Part shown: in pieces, positions 10,472 to 19,311 of the stretch
How the letters are laid out: every line of letters begins with the position of its first letter
Position numbering within the stretch: the stretch's first letter is position 1
Assembly: GCF_937873615.1 (NCBI RefSeq)
Contig: NZ_CALMYP010000052.1
Location: 62,001-126,000 of the forward strand
Length of the DNA: 64,000 nt
From: an uncultured Paracoccus sp.
Lineage (GTDB): Bacteria > Pseudomonadota > Alphaproteobacteria > Rhodobacterales > Rhodobacteraceae
Reading direction: 5' to 3'
Position numbers and translations under genes: made by a program
Notes under the pieces: generated by a model
Seen by the model: only the letters and a program-made list of their open reading frames with translations
Told to the model about the DNA's origin: nothing
Databases searched by the model: none

Positions 10472-12183
10472 GCCGCGTCCTGACCCGCATCGCGGCGGCT
10501 GCCGCAACCCTGGCGCTGCCGGGCATGGCGCTTGCCGCCGATGTCATCGAGGCCGGCGAGAAGCAGGCCACGAACTGGACCGCGATCATCATGTTCGCGG
10601 GCTTCGTGGTGATGACCCTCTTCATCACCAAATGGGCTGCCGCCAAGACCAAGTCGGCCGCGGATTTCTATACCGCCGGCGGCGGCATCACCGGCTTCCA
10701 GAACGGGCTGGCGATTGCCGGTGACTATATGTCGGCGGCCTCGTTTCTGGGGATTTCGGCGGCGGTCATGGCCAATGGCTATGACGGGCTGATCTACTCC
10801 ATCGGCTTTCTGGTCGGCTGGCCGATCCTGACCTTCCTGATGGCCGAACGGCTGCGCAACCTCGGCAAGTTCACCTTCGCCGACGTGGCCGCCTTCCGCT
10901 TCGCCCAGGCCCCGGTGCGCATCTTCGCGGCCTCCGGCACGCTGGTCGTGGTCTGCTTCTACCTGATCGCGCAGATGGTCGGCGCGGGTTCGCTGATCGA
11001 GCTGCTGTTCGGTCTCGATTACTGGATCGCCGTCGTCATCGTCGGCGCGCTGATGATGATCTATGTCCTGTTCGGCGGCATGACCGCGACGACCTGGGTG
11101 CAGATCATCAAGGCCTGCCTGCTTCTGGGCGGCGCGACCTTCATGGCGCTGTCGGTGATGTGGAAATACGGCTTCTCGCCCGAGGCGCTGTTCGCCGATG
11201 CCGTCCGCGTCAAGGCCGAGGCCGCTGCCGCTGGCGGAGCCACGCCCGAGGATGCCGCCAAGGCCGGCCAGTCGATCATGGGACCGGGCAGCTTCATCAA
11301 GGACCCGATCTCGGCGATCAGCTTCGGCATGGCGCTGATGTTCGGCACCGCCGGCCTGCCGCATATCCTGATGCGCTTCTTCACCGTTCCCTCGGCGAAG
11401 GAAGCGCGCAAATCGGTGATGTGGGCGACCACCTGGATCGGTTACTTCTATCTGCTGACCTTCATCATCGGTTTCGGCGCCATCACCTTCGTGCTGACCA
11501 ACCCGGATTTCCTGGCCGCGGATGGCAAGCTGGTGGGCGGCAACAACATGGCCGCCGTGCATCTGGCGAAAGCCGTGGGTGGCAACGTCTTCCTGGGCTT
11601 CATCTCGGCGGTGGCCTTCGCGACCATCCTCGCGGTGGTGGCCGGGCTGACGCTTTCGGGCGCTTCGGCGGTCAGCCACGACCTCTATGCGACGGTCATC
11701 AAGAAGGGCAAGGCCGACAGTCTGGCGGAGCTGCGCATGTCGCGCATCACCGTGCTGTGCCTCGGCGCCATCGCCGTGGTGCTGGGCATCGCCTTCAAGA
11801 ACCAGAATATCGCCTTCATGGTGTCGCTGGCCTTCGCGGTCGCGGCCTCGGCCAACTTCCCGGTGCTGTTCATGTCGGTGCTGTGGAAGGACTGCACCAC
11901 CAAGGGGGCCGTCACAGGGGGCTTCCTGGGGCTGGTCTCCTCGGTGGTGCTGACGATCCTGTCGCCTTCGGTCTGGGAGGCCACGCTTGGCAACCCGGCC
12001 GGTTCGGCACCTTTCCCCTATACCTCGCCCGCGCTCTTCTCGATGACGCTGGCCTTTCTGGGGATTTGGCTGGTGTCGAAGATCGACAATGGCGAGCGCG
12101 CGCGTATCGACCGGGCCGGGTTCCTGGCCCAGCAGGTGCGCTCGGAAACCGGCATCGGTGCCTCTTCGGCCTCGGCGCATTGA
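10468..12183 (+). CDS. actP: Cation/acetate symporter
   Basis: This 571-residue sodium:solute symporter has a cleavable-looking N-terminal signal ending [10 protein letters not shown], as seen in ActP, and then about 13 transmembrane segments. Family landmarks include [22 protein letters not shown] and YMSAASFLG in the first core repeat and [17 protein letters not shown] in the middle. It imports acetate and other short monocarboxylates with Na+. Together with Acs it forms the uptake and activation route. A hydrophilic Ala/Glu-rich loop lies at about residues 245-275. Confidence 0.94.
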   Translation: MSRVLTRIAAAAATLALPGMALAADVIEAGEKQATNWTAIIMFAGFVVMTLFITKWAAAKTKSAADFYTAGGGITGFQNGLAIAGDYMSAASFLGISAAVMANGYDGLIYSIGFLVGWPILTFLMAERLRNLGKFTFADVAAFRFAQAPVRIFAASGTLVVVCFYLIAQMVGAGSLIELLFGLDYWIAVVIVGALMMIYVLFGGMTATTWVQIIKACLLLGGATFMALSVMWKYGFSPEALFADAVRVKAEAAAAGGATPEDAAKAGQSIMGPGSFIKDPISAISFGMALMFGTAGLPHILMRFFTVPSAKEARKSVMWATTWIGYFYLLTFIIGFGAITFVLTNPDFLAADGKLVGGNNMAAVHLAKAVGGNVFLGFISAVAFATILAVVAGLTLSGASAVSHDLYATVIKKGKADSLAELRMSRITVLCLGAIAVVLGIAFKNQNIAFMVSLAFAVAASANFPVLFMSVLWKDCTTKGAVTGGFLGLVSSVVLTILSPSVWEATLGNPAGSAPFPYTSPALFSMTLAFLGIWLVSKIDNGERARIDRAGFLAQQVRSETGIGASSASAH

Positions 12184-12395
12184 AGGGAGGGCAGGGCATG
12201 GCACATCGCACCGATCCGCCGCCGGCCCGCCCCGCCGCCATCCCCGCGACACGGCGCAGGGGATGAACAGAGAACCGGTCCGCAGCGCCTTGTCGCGCTG
12301 CGGGCCGCAAGCGTCGCCCCGCCACTGCTGCCGCGGCGGGGCGCGTCCACAAAAGGCAGCAAGACAACGACACTCACGAGGGAGGTCTTTCGGAC

Positions 12396-12653
12396 ATGAG
12401 TGACAAGACATCATCAAACGCCTACTGGGCGGCGAATGTGCGGATCATCTGGATCTGCATCGCCATCTGGGCGCTGGTATCCTACGGCTTCGGGATCATC
12501 CTGCGCCCGCTTCTCAGCGGCATCAAGATCGGCGGCTCGGATCTGGGTTTCTGGTTCGCGCAACAGGGGTCGATCCTGGTCTTCATCGTGCTGATCTTCG
12601 GCTATGCCTGGCGCATGAACAGCCTCGATCGCGAACACGGCGTGGAGGAATGA
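12396..12653 (+). CDS. DUF4212 small subunit of a sodium/substrate symporter
   Basis: This 85-residue protein has two transmembrane segments. The N-terminal pattern AYWAANVRIIWICIAIW and the C-terminal YAWRMNSLDRE are typical of DUF4212 proteins, which always precede a VC_2705-type symporter. GGGAGG upstream sets the ATG at 12396. The stop is 1 bp before the symporter ATG, so the pair is almost certainly co-translated. It is the structural counterpart of DUF485 for the second transporter. The 212-bp gap before it shows no ORF or clear regulator site. Confidence 0.9.
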   Translation: MSDKTSSNAYWAANVRIIWICIAIWALVSYGFGIILRPLLSGIKIGGSDLGFWFAQQGSILVFIVLIFGYAWRMNSLDREHGVEE

Positions 12654-12654
12654 G

Positions 12655-14466
12655 ATGAGCCAATTTGCTCTTAACCTGATCTTCATCGGCATCAGCTTCG
12701 CGATCTATATCGGGATCGCCATCTGGGCCCGTGCCGGCTCGACCGCCGAATTCTATGCGGCCAACCGTGGCGTCAGCCCGGTCATGAACGGCATGGCGAC
12801 TGCCGCCGACTGGATGTCGGCGGCCAGCTTCATCTCGATGGCGGGTCTGATCGCCTTCACCGGCTATGACAACTCGACCTATCTGATGGGCTGGACCGGC
12901 GGCTATGTGCTGCTGGCGCTGCTGCTGGCGCCTTACCTGCGCAAGTTCGGCAAGTTCACCGTGCCCGAGTTCATCGGCGACCGCTTCTATTCGCGCACCG
13001 CGCGGATCATCGGCGTGGTCTGCCTGCTGATCATCTCGATCACCTATGTGATCGGCCAGATGACCGGCGTGGGCGTCACCTTCTCGCGCTATCTGGAAGT
13101 GTCGAACTCGACCGGTCTGTGGATCGGTGCGGCGCTTGTCTTCTGCTACGCCGTTCTCGGCGGGATGAAGGGCATCACCTATACGCAGGTGGCGCAATAT
13201 GTGGTGCTGATCATCGCCTATACGATCCCGGCGGTCTTCATTGCCATGCAACTGACCGGTCATGTCCTGCCGCAGACCGGGCTCTTCGGCTCGCTCGCCG
13301 GGGGGGATACCAAGTTCCTGACCAAGCTCGACCAGGTGGTGACCGATCTCGGCTTCGCCAACTATACCGGCCATCACAAGTCGACGCTGGACATGGTGCT
13401 GTTCACCCTGGCGCTGATGATCGGCACCGCGGGTCTGCCGCATGTCATCATCCGCTTCTTCACCGTGCCGAAGGTTTCGGACGCGCGGTCCTCGGCGGGC
13501 TGGGCGCTTGTCTTCATCGCGCTGCTTTACACCGTCGCCCCGGCGGTCGGTGCGATGTCGCGCTTCAACCTGACCGCGACCATGTGGCCGGGTGCCGTGG
13601 AAGGCGAGACCTACAGCCAGCCGGCAGTGTCGCTCGACGCGATCCAGAACTCGCCCGAGCTGCAATGGATGCGCAACTGGCAGACCACCGGTCTGCTGGC
13701 CTGGGAAGACAAGAACGGCGACGGCCTGATCCAGTACTATAACGATAAGGCCGAACCCGGCGAGGCGCTTGCCGCCGTCATCGCCGAGCAGAACCTGCAG
13801 GGCAACGAGTTGCCGACCGTGAACAACGACATCATGGTTCTGGCCAACCCGGAAATCGCCAACCTGCCGGGCTGGGTCATCGCCATCGTGGCTGCGGGCG
13901 GTCTGGCCGCGGCGCTGTCGACGGCGGCGGGTCTGCTGCTGGCCATTTCGGGCGCTGTGTCGCACGATCTGGTCAAGGGCTGGCTGGCCCCCGAGATCAG
14001 CGAGAAGGGCGAACTCATGGCCGCCCGCGTCTCGATGGCGGTCTCGATCCTGGTCGCGACCATCCTCGGGCTGCATCCGCCGGGCTTTGCGGCGCAGACC
14101 GTGGCGCTTGCCTTCGGTCTGGCGGCGTCCTCGATCTTCCCGGTGCTGATGATGGGGATCTTCTCGACCCGCATCAACAAGCAGGGTGCGATCTGGGGGA
14201 TGATCGCCGGTATCGCCTCGACGCTGCTCTATATCTTCACCTACAAGGGCTGGCTCTTCATTGCCGGCACCAACATGCTTGAAGATACCGCCGCGAACTG
14301 GCTGTTCGGCATCTCGCCGGCCTCGTTCGGGACTATTGGCGCGCTGATCAACTTCATCGTTGCCTATGTGGTGTCGAATGCGACCGAGGAACTGCCCGCC
14401 GAGGTGGTCGAACTGGTCGAATCGATCCGCGTTCCGCGCGGCGCCGGCGCTGCCGTCGACCACTGA
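12655..14466 (+). CDS. Sodium:solute symporter, VC_2705 subfamily (probable acetate/monocarboxylate)
   Basis: This 603-residue polytopic transporter is paralogous to ActP but lacks a signal peptide. Core motifs are STAEFYAANRGVSPVMNGMA, DWMSAASFIS and MIGTAGLPHVIIRFFTV. Between transmembrane segments there is a hydrophilic insertion (about residues 318-395) that includes DKNGDGLIQYY, which has EF-hand-like spacing. The neighbours suggest acetate or a related short acid as substrate, but this is an inference. A strong intrinsic terminator follows 11 bp after the stop. Confidence 0.9.
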   Translation: MSQFALNLIFIGISFAIYIGIAIWARAGSTAEFYAANRGVSPVMNGMATAADWMSAASFISMAGLIAFTGYDNSTYLMGWTGGYVLLALLLAPYLRKFGKFTVPEFIGDRFYSRTARIIGVVCLLIISITYVIGQMTGVGVTFSRYLEVSNSTGLWIGAALVFCYAVLGGMKGITYTQVAQYVVLIIAYTIPAVFIAMQLTGHVLPQTGLFGSLAGGDTKFLTKLDQVVTDLGFANYTGHHKSTLDMVLFTLALMIGTAGLPHVIIRFFTVPKVSDARSSAGWALVFIALLYTVAPAVGAMSRFNLTATMWPGAVEGETYSQPAVSLDAIQNSPELQWMRNWQTTGLLAWEDKNGDGLIQYYNDKAEPGEALAAVIAEQNLQGNELPTVNNDIMVLANPEIANLPGWVIAIVAAGGLAAALSTAAGLLLAISGAVSHDLVKGWLAPEISEKGELMAARVSMAVSILVATILGLHPPGFAAQTVALAFGLAASSIFPVLMMGIFSTRINKQGAIWGMIAGIASTLLYIFTYKGWLFIAGTNMLEDTAANWLFGISPASFGTIGALINFIVAYVVSNATEELPAEVVELVESIRVPRGAGAAVDH

Positions 14467-14477
14467 ACCGACAACCC

Positions 14478-14513
14478 CCGCGCCCCGGGCCTGGTCCCGG
14501 GGCGCGGCCTTTT
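14478..14513 (+). terminator. Strong intrinsic terminator
   Basis: A perfect 12-bp stem (CCGCGCCCCGGG with CCCGGGGCGCGG) and a 6-nt loop are followed by CCTTTT. It separates the DUF4212-symporter unit from the DUF294 gene, so the sensory genes downstream need either read-through or their own promoter. Confidence 0.9.
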
Positions 14514-14546
14514 CTGACGAATCTGCACCGCTGCACGAGGCCCAAT

Positions 14547-16361
14547 ATGGATGACATCCTGAAATTCATCGCCAGCGTGCACCCCTATGATTCCTTGCCC
14601 CGGGACGAACTGTCCCGCGTGGCCGCAGTTTTTGTCGCCCGCGACTGGGCCGAGGGCGCCAAGGTCTACCGCGCCGGCGAGACGCTGGACGGGCTTTACC
14701 TGATCGAGGGTGCCTCGGTCGAAATCACCGATCCGAACGGCGAGCTGGTCTCGATCCTCGGACGCGCCAATTCCTTCGGCGAGCGTGGCCTGCTGAGCGA
14801 CGGGCTTGCCGCCACCACCGCCACCGTATCCGGGGCCGGCAGGATCCTGATGCTGCCCGCTGCGGAGTTCCAGCGCCTGCTGGGCGAAAGCCCCGCCTTT
14901 TCCCGTTTCTTCACCCGTGGCCGGCCGGTGCCGGCGCGGGGCGGCACGGATGTGGCGACGCTGAAAGTCGCGGACCTGCTGTCGCGCGAGCCGCTGGCAA
15001 CCGGACCCGAGACCACGATTGCCGAGGCCGCGCAGATGATGCGCGCGGCCCATGTCTCCTCGCTCGGGATCGTCGAGGATGGCGGCCGGCTTCTCGGCAT
15101 CGTCACCATCCGCGACATGTCGAACCGCGTCGTCGCCGAGGGGCGCGATACATCCGCCCCTGTGACAACGATCATGACCGCCGATCCGGCCTCGCTGCCG
15201 TCCGAGGCTTTGGGCTCCGACGTGCTGAACGCCATGGTCGAGCGTCGGGTCGGCCATCTGCCGGTGATCGACGGCGGCCGTTTCGTCGGCATGATTACCC
15301 AGACCGACCTGATGCGGGCACAGGCGATCTCGTCTTCGGTGCTGATCCGCGATGTGGCCGGTGCGCAGGTCCCGGCGGATCTGGCGCAGGTGACCGCCCG
15401 CATTCCCGACCTGCTGGTCAATCTCGTCGCCGCCAATCACCGCCACGAGGTGGTGACGCGGCTGATCACCGACATTGCCGATGCCGTGACCCGCCGCCTG
15501 CTGACCATGGCCGAGGAAACGCTTGGCCCGGCGCCGGCGCCCTATCTCTGGGCGGCCTGCGGCAGTCAGGGGCGGCAGGACCAGACCGGCGTATCGGATC
15601 AGGACAATATCCTGATCCTCGCCGACGGGATCGATCCGAATGATCCCTATTTCGAGAAACTCGCCCGTTTCGTCAGCGACGGGCTGAACGCGGCGGGCTA
15701 TGTCTATTGCCCCGGCGACATGATGGCGACCAACCCGCTCTGGCGGCAGCCGCGCAAGGTCTGGTCCGGCTATTTCCAGGACTGGATCGACCGGCCCTCG
15801 CCCGAGGCGCAGATGCTGGCTTCGGTCATGTTCGACCTGCGCGCCATCGGCGGCGATGCCTCGCTGCTGGCCGGGCTGCAGGCCGAGACCCTGGCCCTGG
15901 CCTCGCGCAACTCGATCTTCGTGGCCCATATGATCGCCAATTCGCTGAAGCATCACCCGCCGCTGGGGCTGATCCGGGGTTTCGCGACGATCCGTTCCGG
16001 CGAACATCAGGGCCATATCGACATGAAGATGAACGGCGTCGTGCCGGTGGCCGACATGGCCCGGGTCTATGCGCTGCGCGGGCGGCTTCTGCCGGTCAAT
16101 ACCCGCGCCCGGCTGGAAAATGCCGAGGATGCCGGGATCATCTCGGGCAAGGGTGCGCGCGATCTGATCGCCGCCTATGACCTGATCCAGACATTGCGGC
16201 TGGAACATCAGGCGGCGAGGATCAAGGCCGGGCAGCGGCCGGACAATTTCCTGCAACCGGCCGATCTGCCGGATTTCGAACGCAGCCATCTGCGCGACGC
16301 CTTCGTCGTCGTGCGCACCATGCAATCCGCTCTGGGACAGGGAAAAGGGGCCCTTTCATGA
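14547..16361 (+). CDS. cNMP-binding / CBS pair / DUF294 nucleotidyltransferase-like protein
   Basis: This 604-residue cytoplasmic protein has four modules. A cyclic-nucleotide-binding fold covers about 10-125 (IEGASVEITD, then SFGERGLLSDG). Two CBS motifs lie at about 145-255 (VKVADLLS...GIVTIRDM and VTTIMTADP...GMITQTDLM). A DUF294 nucleotidyltransferase-like core begins near 330, with GSQGRQDQTGVSDQDN carrying the GS...D-x-D pattern. A DUF294 C-terminal domain ends the protein. It resembles GlnD-like signal-protein modifying enzymes. The target is unknown, but the position after acetate transporters suggests a cyclic-nucleotide/adenylate-gated regulatory role. CGAGG precedes the ATG. The stop overlaps the next ATG. 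Confidence 0.88.
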   Translation: MDDILKFIASVHPYDSLPRDELSRVAAVFVARDWAEGAKVYRAGETLDGLYLIEGASVEITDPNGELVSILGRANSFGERGLLSDGLAATTATVSGAGRILMLPAAEFQRLLGESPAFSRFFTRGRPVPARGGTDVATLKVADLLSREPLATGPETTIAEAAQMMRAAHVSSLGIVEDGGRLLGIVTIRDMSNRVVAEGRDTSAPVTTIMTADPASLPSEALGSDVLNAMVERRVGHLPVIDGGRFVGMITQTDLMRAQAISSSVLIRDVAGAQVPADLAQVTARIPDLLVNLVAANHRHEVVTRLITDIADAVTRRLLTMAEETLGPAPAPYLWAACGSQGRQDQTGVSDQDNILILADGIDPNDPYFEKLARFVSDGLNAAGYVYCPGDMMATNPLWRQPRKVWSGYFQDWIDRPSPEAQMLASVMFDLRAIGGDASLLAGLQAETLALASRNSIFVAHMIANSLKHHPPLGLIRGFATIRSGEHQGHIDMKMNGVVPVADMARVYALRGRLLPVNTRARLENAEDAGIISGKGARDLIAAYDLIQTLRLEHQAARIKAGQRPDNFLQPADLPDFERSHLRDAFVVVRTMQSALGQGKGALS

Positions 16362-16864
16362 ATGAACTTTCCGGCCTTGGCGCCGATCTTCTGGGCACCT
16401 TCGCGGTCGCCATCGGGGCGGCGGCGCTGCTTTACGCGCTCGGTCACGCGGCGAAGCGGGCCGGGCGGCCACTGCCGCGTTGGGTGCTGCCGGTGGGGAT
16501 CGGGCTGTCGATGATCGGTTATGCGACCTGGAACGAATACAGCTGGGCCTCTCGCGTCAAGGACCAGCTTCCCGACCGGGTCGAGGTGATCGCCGAAGGT
16601 CAGGTGCAAAGCCCGCTGCGGCCCTGGACCTATCTGGTCGCGCCGACCCTGCGTCTGGCGCTGATCGACCCGGCGGCGCTGCGCGAGGCCGATGCCGAGG
16701 GCGCGCAGATCGTGCCGGTCACGCTGGTCCAACGCTGGAAGCGAAGCGTCACGGTCGAGCAGGGGATCAACTGCACCACCGGAGAGACCCGCCCGCCGGG
16801 CGCGGACTGGCAGCAGGCGGCGTCGACCGACCCGGCCTTCGCGGCCATCTGTGCCGGAGGCTGA
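16358..16864 (+). CDS. Hypothetical membrane protein in the acetate block
   Basis: This 168-residue protein has two N-terminal hydrophobic segments (about 10-30 and 43-60), then a soluble domain with WNEYSWASRVKDQLP and a region rich in beta-prone residues that contains one Cys pair. I do not recognise a named domain. The ATG overlaps the DUF294 stop by ATGA, so it belongs to the same unit and probably acts with that protein or with the sensor protein downstream. Its soluble part is predicted to face the periplasm only if the helices form a hairpin, which cannot be decided here. Confidence 0.75.
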   Translation: MNELSGLGADLLGTFAVAIGAAALLYALGHAAKRAGRPLPRWVLPVGIGLSMIGYATWNEYSWASRVKDQLPDRVEVIAEGQVQSPLRPWTYLVAPTLRLALIDPAALREADAEGAQIVPVTLVQRWKRSVTVEQGINCTTGETRPPGADWQQAASTDPAFAAICAGG

Positions 16865-16920
16865 GCGCGGGGAGAGAGAGAAGGCAAGGGGAGAAGGATC
16901 AGAGGGGGGAGGAAAGCGAC

Positions 16921-17292
16921 ATGGCCCGGATCACGGTCATCGAGGACGAGGACAATATCGCCGCCGCGCTGGATTTTCTGCTGACGCGCGACGGGCATGA
17001 CCATGACCGCCTGGCGACCGGCGCCGGCGCGGTCGAGGCATTGCGGGCGGGGCATCCCGATCTGGTGCTGCTGGATGTGATGCTGCCCGAGGTCTCGGGT
17101 TACCAGATCGTGCAGGACCTGCGCGCCGATCCCGAATTGCGCGATATCCGGGTGCTGATGATGACCGCGCGCGGCTCGGTCGTCGAGCGGCGCAAGGGCA
17201 TGATGCTGGGCGCAGATGGTTTCATCGCCAAGCCTTTCGAACTGGCGGAACTGCGCGCCGAAATGGCCCGCGTGCTGGGGGAACGGCCATGA
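16921..17292 (+). CDS. Stand-alone response-regulator receiver domain
   Basis: This 123-residue CheY-like protein has all receiver residues: the acidic pair in VIEDEDN, the phospho-acceptor Asp in LLDVMLPEVSG (about residue 52), the T-A pair in MMTARG and the KPF lysine near 103. There is no output domain. GGGAGGAAAG precedes the ATG at 16921. The stop overlaps the start of the sensor/exonuclease gene by 4 bp. A receiver next to a sensor-like partner suggests a two-component pair whose output would be protein-protein interaction rather than DNA binding. Confidence 0.9.
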   Translation: MARITVIEDEDNIAAALDFLLTRDGHDHDRLATGAGAVEALRAGHPDLVLLDVMLPEVSGYQIVQDLRADPELRDIRVLMMTARGSVVERRKGMMLGADGFIAKPFELAELRAEMARVLGERP

Positions 17293-19283
17293 TCGGGCGG
17301 CTTTCCCTGCGGATGCGGATCTTCCTGATCTTTGCCGGGCTGGCAGCCGGGTTGCTGGCGCTGACCGGGGCCGGACTTCTGGTCGCGGCTTCGGTGCTGA
17401 GCGGGGCGCCAGCGACGGATCAGGGCCAGCCGGGCGGCGTGACCGATGCCTTGGCACTGGCGGGGCTGATCGCGGGTCTCGGTGGGCTCGGGCTGGTGGC
17501 CTGGGTCTGGTTTCTGTTCGACACCCATGTCGGGCGCGCGATCGAAACCCTGGCCGGCAGCCTGCTGACCGGGGCCACACCGGATGCGGGGCAGGGCCGT
17601 TACCTGGCCGATCTGGCCCCCGCCGTGCGCGCCGCAGCACAAGCGCAGGCCCGTGCCCGGAAAGACCTGGAGACGGCGCTTGCCGCCCATGCCGAGGCCG
17701 AGGCGCGCGAGAAGGCGCTGCTGGAAAAGATCCTGTCGGATATCGGCGCCGGCGCGATTCTGGCCGGGCCCGAGGGGCGGGTGCTGTTCTACAACACCGC
17801 CGCCGGGCAGTTGCTGCCGGGGCTGGGCCTCGACCGCGAATTGGCGCGCTTCCTGCGCCCCGGCGGGCTTGAGGCCGCGCAGGCGCGTCTGGATGCCGGG
17901 GCCGATGCGACCGATGTGGCGCTGATCGGTGTCGATGGTTCCCGGCTTTCGGGCCGGTTGCGCCGCCTTCAGGACGAGGCCGGCGGCACCGTCCTGATCC
18001 TGCGCCCGGCGCAGCGCGAACTGACCCCGCCGCGCGCCCCGGTCGAGGCGCTGCGCCGTCACGCCGCGACCCTGACCCCGCTTCTCGACGATCTCGAAAC
18101 GCCCTTGCCCGCACCGCTGGTCGAGGTGATCCGCACCGAGGGCCGGGCGCTGTCGGCGGCGCTGTTCGAGCTTGAGACCGCGCTGACCCCGCCCGCCCCG
18201 CGACAGCGCCGGGTGGCTGCCGAGGAACTGGCGCGCGGCCTTGGCCTGCCACTTGCCGAGGTGGCGCCGCTGACGCTTGCCGCCGATGGCTGGCAGATCG
18301 GCGGGCTTCTGACCCTGCTCGGCGCCCGGCTGGAAGGGTCGGGGCGCGCGCCGACGGCAGCGATCCTCAGCGCTGATGTCAGCGAGGCGCAGGTGCTGCT
18401 CAGCTGGACCGGCCCGGCCCTGCCCATGGACCAGCTGGACCGCTGGCTGCTTGACGCCCCCGATCCCGACCACCCCGAGATGAGCGGGGCCGCCATCCTC
18501 GCCTCGCATGGCACCGGGATCTGGCCGGAACAGGCGGGTGATGCGGGGCAGTTGGTGCTGCCGCTGACGGTCTCGCCCATCGCGCGCGAGGCGCGCCCGG
18601 CGGTGACCTATGACTTCGCCCTGGCCACACGCGGCGCCCCCGATACGCGACCCTTGAACGCGCTGACCTGCGTCGTCTTCGATACCGAGACCACCGGCCT
18701 CGCCCTGTCCGACCGGATCGTGCAGATCGCCGGCCTGCGCATTGCCGGCGGCCGTCTGACCGGCGAGCAGTTCGACATGCTGGTCAATCCGGGCCGGCCG
18801 ATCCCGCCCTCATCGACCGAGATTCACGGCATCACCGACGAGATGGTGCGGGGCGCCCCCGATGTCACCACGGCGCTGCGCGGCTTTCACCATTTCGCCG
18901 AGGGCGCGGTGCTGATCGCCCATAATGCGCCCTTCGACATGGGATTGCTGCGTGCGGCCGAGGGCGAGACCGGGCAGCATTTCTCGAACCGGGTCATGGA
19001 TACGGTGCTGCTTTCTGCGATGATCTGGGGGCAGGCCGAGACCCACAGCCTCGATGCGATCTGCGAGCGGCTGGAGATCACCATCCCCGAGGGGCTGCGC
19101 CATACCGCCATGGGCGATACCGAGGCCACCGCGCAGGCCTTCCTGAAGATGCTGCCGGCGCTGGAGGCGAAGGGGATCACCCGTTTCGAACATGTCCTGA
19201 GCCAGGCGCAGAAATACCGCCGCCTGCTGGGCGATGCGAATCTGGACAGCATCCAGCGCACGGCCCAGCCGGCAAGGGCTTGA
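17289..19283 (+). CDS. Membrane sensor-like protein fused to a DEDDh 3'-5' exonuclease
   Basis: This 664-residue protein joins two halves. The N-terminal half has two transmembrane helices (about 9-33 and 55-78), a coiled-coil linker, a PAS-like stretch (ILSDIGAGAILAGPEG, about 150-200), and then a helical and alpha/beta region. That region looks like a degenerate histidine-kinase DHp/ATPase core without a canonical H-E-x-R-T-P box. The C-terminal half (from about 458) is a DnaQ-type exonuclease: FDTETTG (Exo I), AHNAPFDMGLL (Exo II) and HTAMGDTEAT (Exo III with His and Asp), so all DEDDh residues are present. It overlaps the receiver gene by 4 bp. How a membrane sensor controls a nuclease is unknown. 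Confidence 0.85.
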   Translation: MIGRLSLRMRIFLIFAGLAAGLLALTGAGLLVAASVLSGAPATDQGQPGGVTDALALAGLIAGLGGLGLVAWVWFLFDTHVGRAIETLAGSLLTGATPDAGQGRYLADLAPAVRAAAQAQARARKDLETALAAHAEAEAREKALLEKILSDIGAGAILAGPEGRVLFYNTAAGQLLPGLGLDRELARFLRPGGLEAAQARLDAGADATDVALIGVDGSRLSGRLRRLQDEAGGTVLILRPAQRELTPPRAPVEALRRHAATLTPLLDDLETPLPAPLVEVIRTEGRALSAALFELETALTPPAPRQRRVAAEELARGLGLPLAEVAPLTLAADGWQIGGLLTLLGARLEGSGRAPTAAILSADVSEAQVLLSWTGPALPMDQLDRWLLDAPDPDHPEMSGAAILASHGTGIWPEQAGDAGQLVLPLTVSPIAREARPAVTYDFALATRGAPDTRPLNALTCVVFDTETTGLALSDRIVQIAGLRIAGGRLTGEQFDMLVNPGRPIPPSSTEIHGITDEMVRGAPDVTTALRGFHHFAEGAVLIAHNAPFDMGLLRAAEGETGQHFSNRVMDTVLLSAMIWGQAETHSLDAICERLEITIPEGLRHTAMGDTEATAQAFLKMLPALEAKGITRFEHVLSQAQKYRRLLGDANLDSIQRTAQPARA

Positions 19284-19311
19284 GGCCCGCGCGTCCGGTG
19301 CGGCGTCGACC

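Noticed and set aside
17289-19283. The sensor/exonuclease protein as an active histidine kinase.
   Set aside because: No H-E-x-R-T/S-P box and no clear N, G1 or G2 boxes are visible. I call it only sensor-like, with a degenerate kinase-type core.
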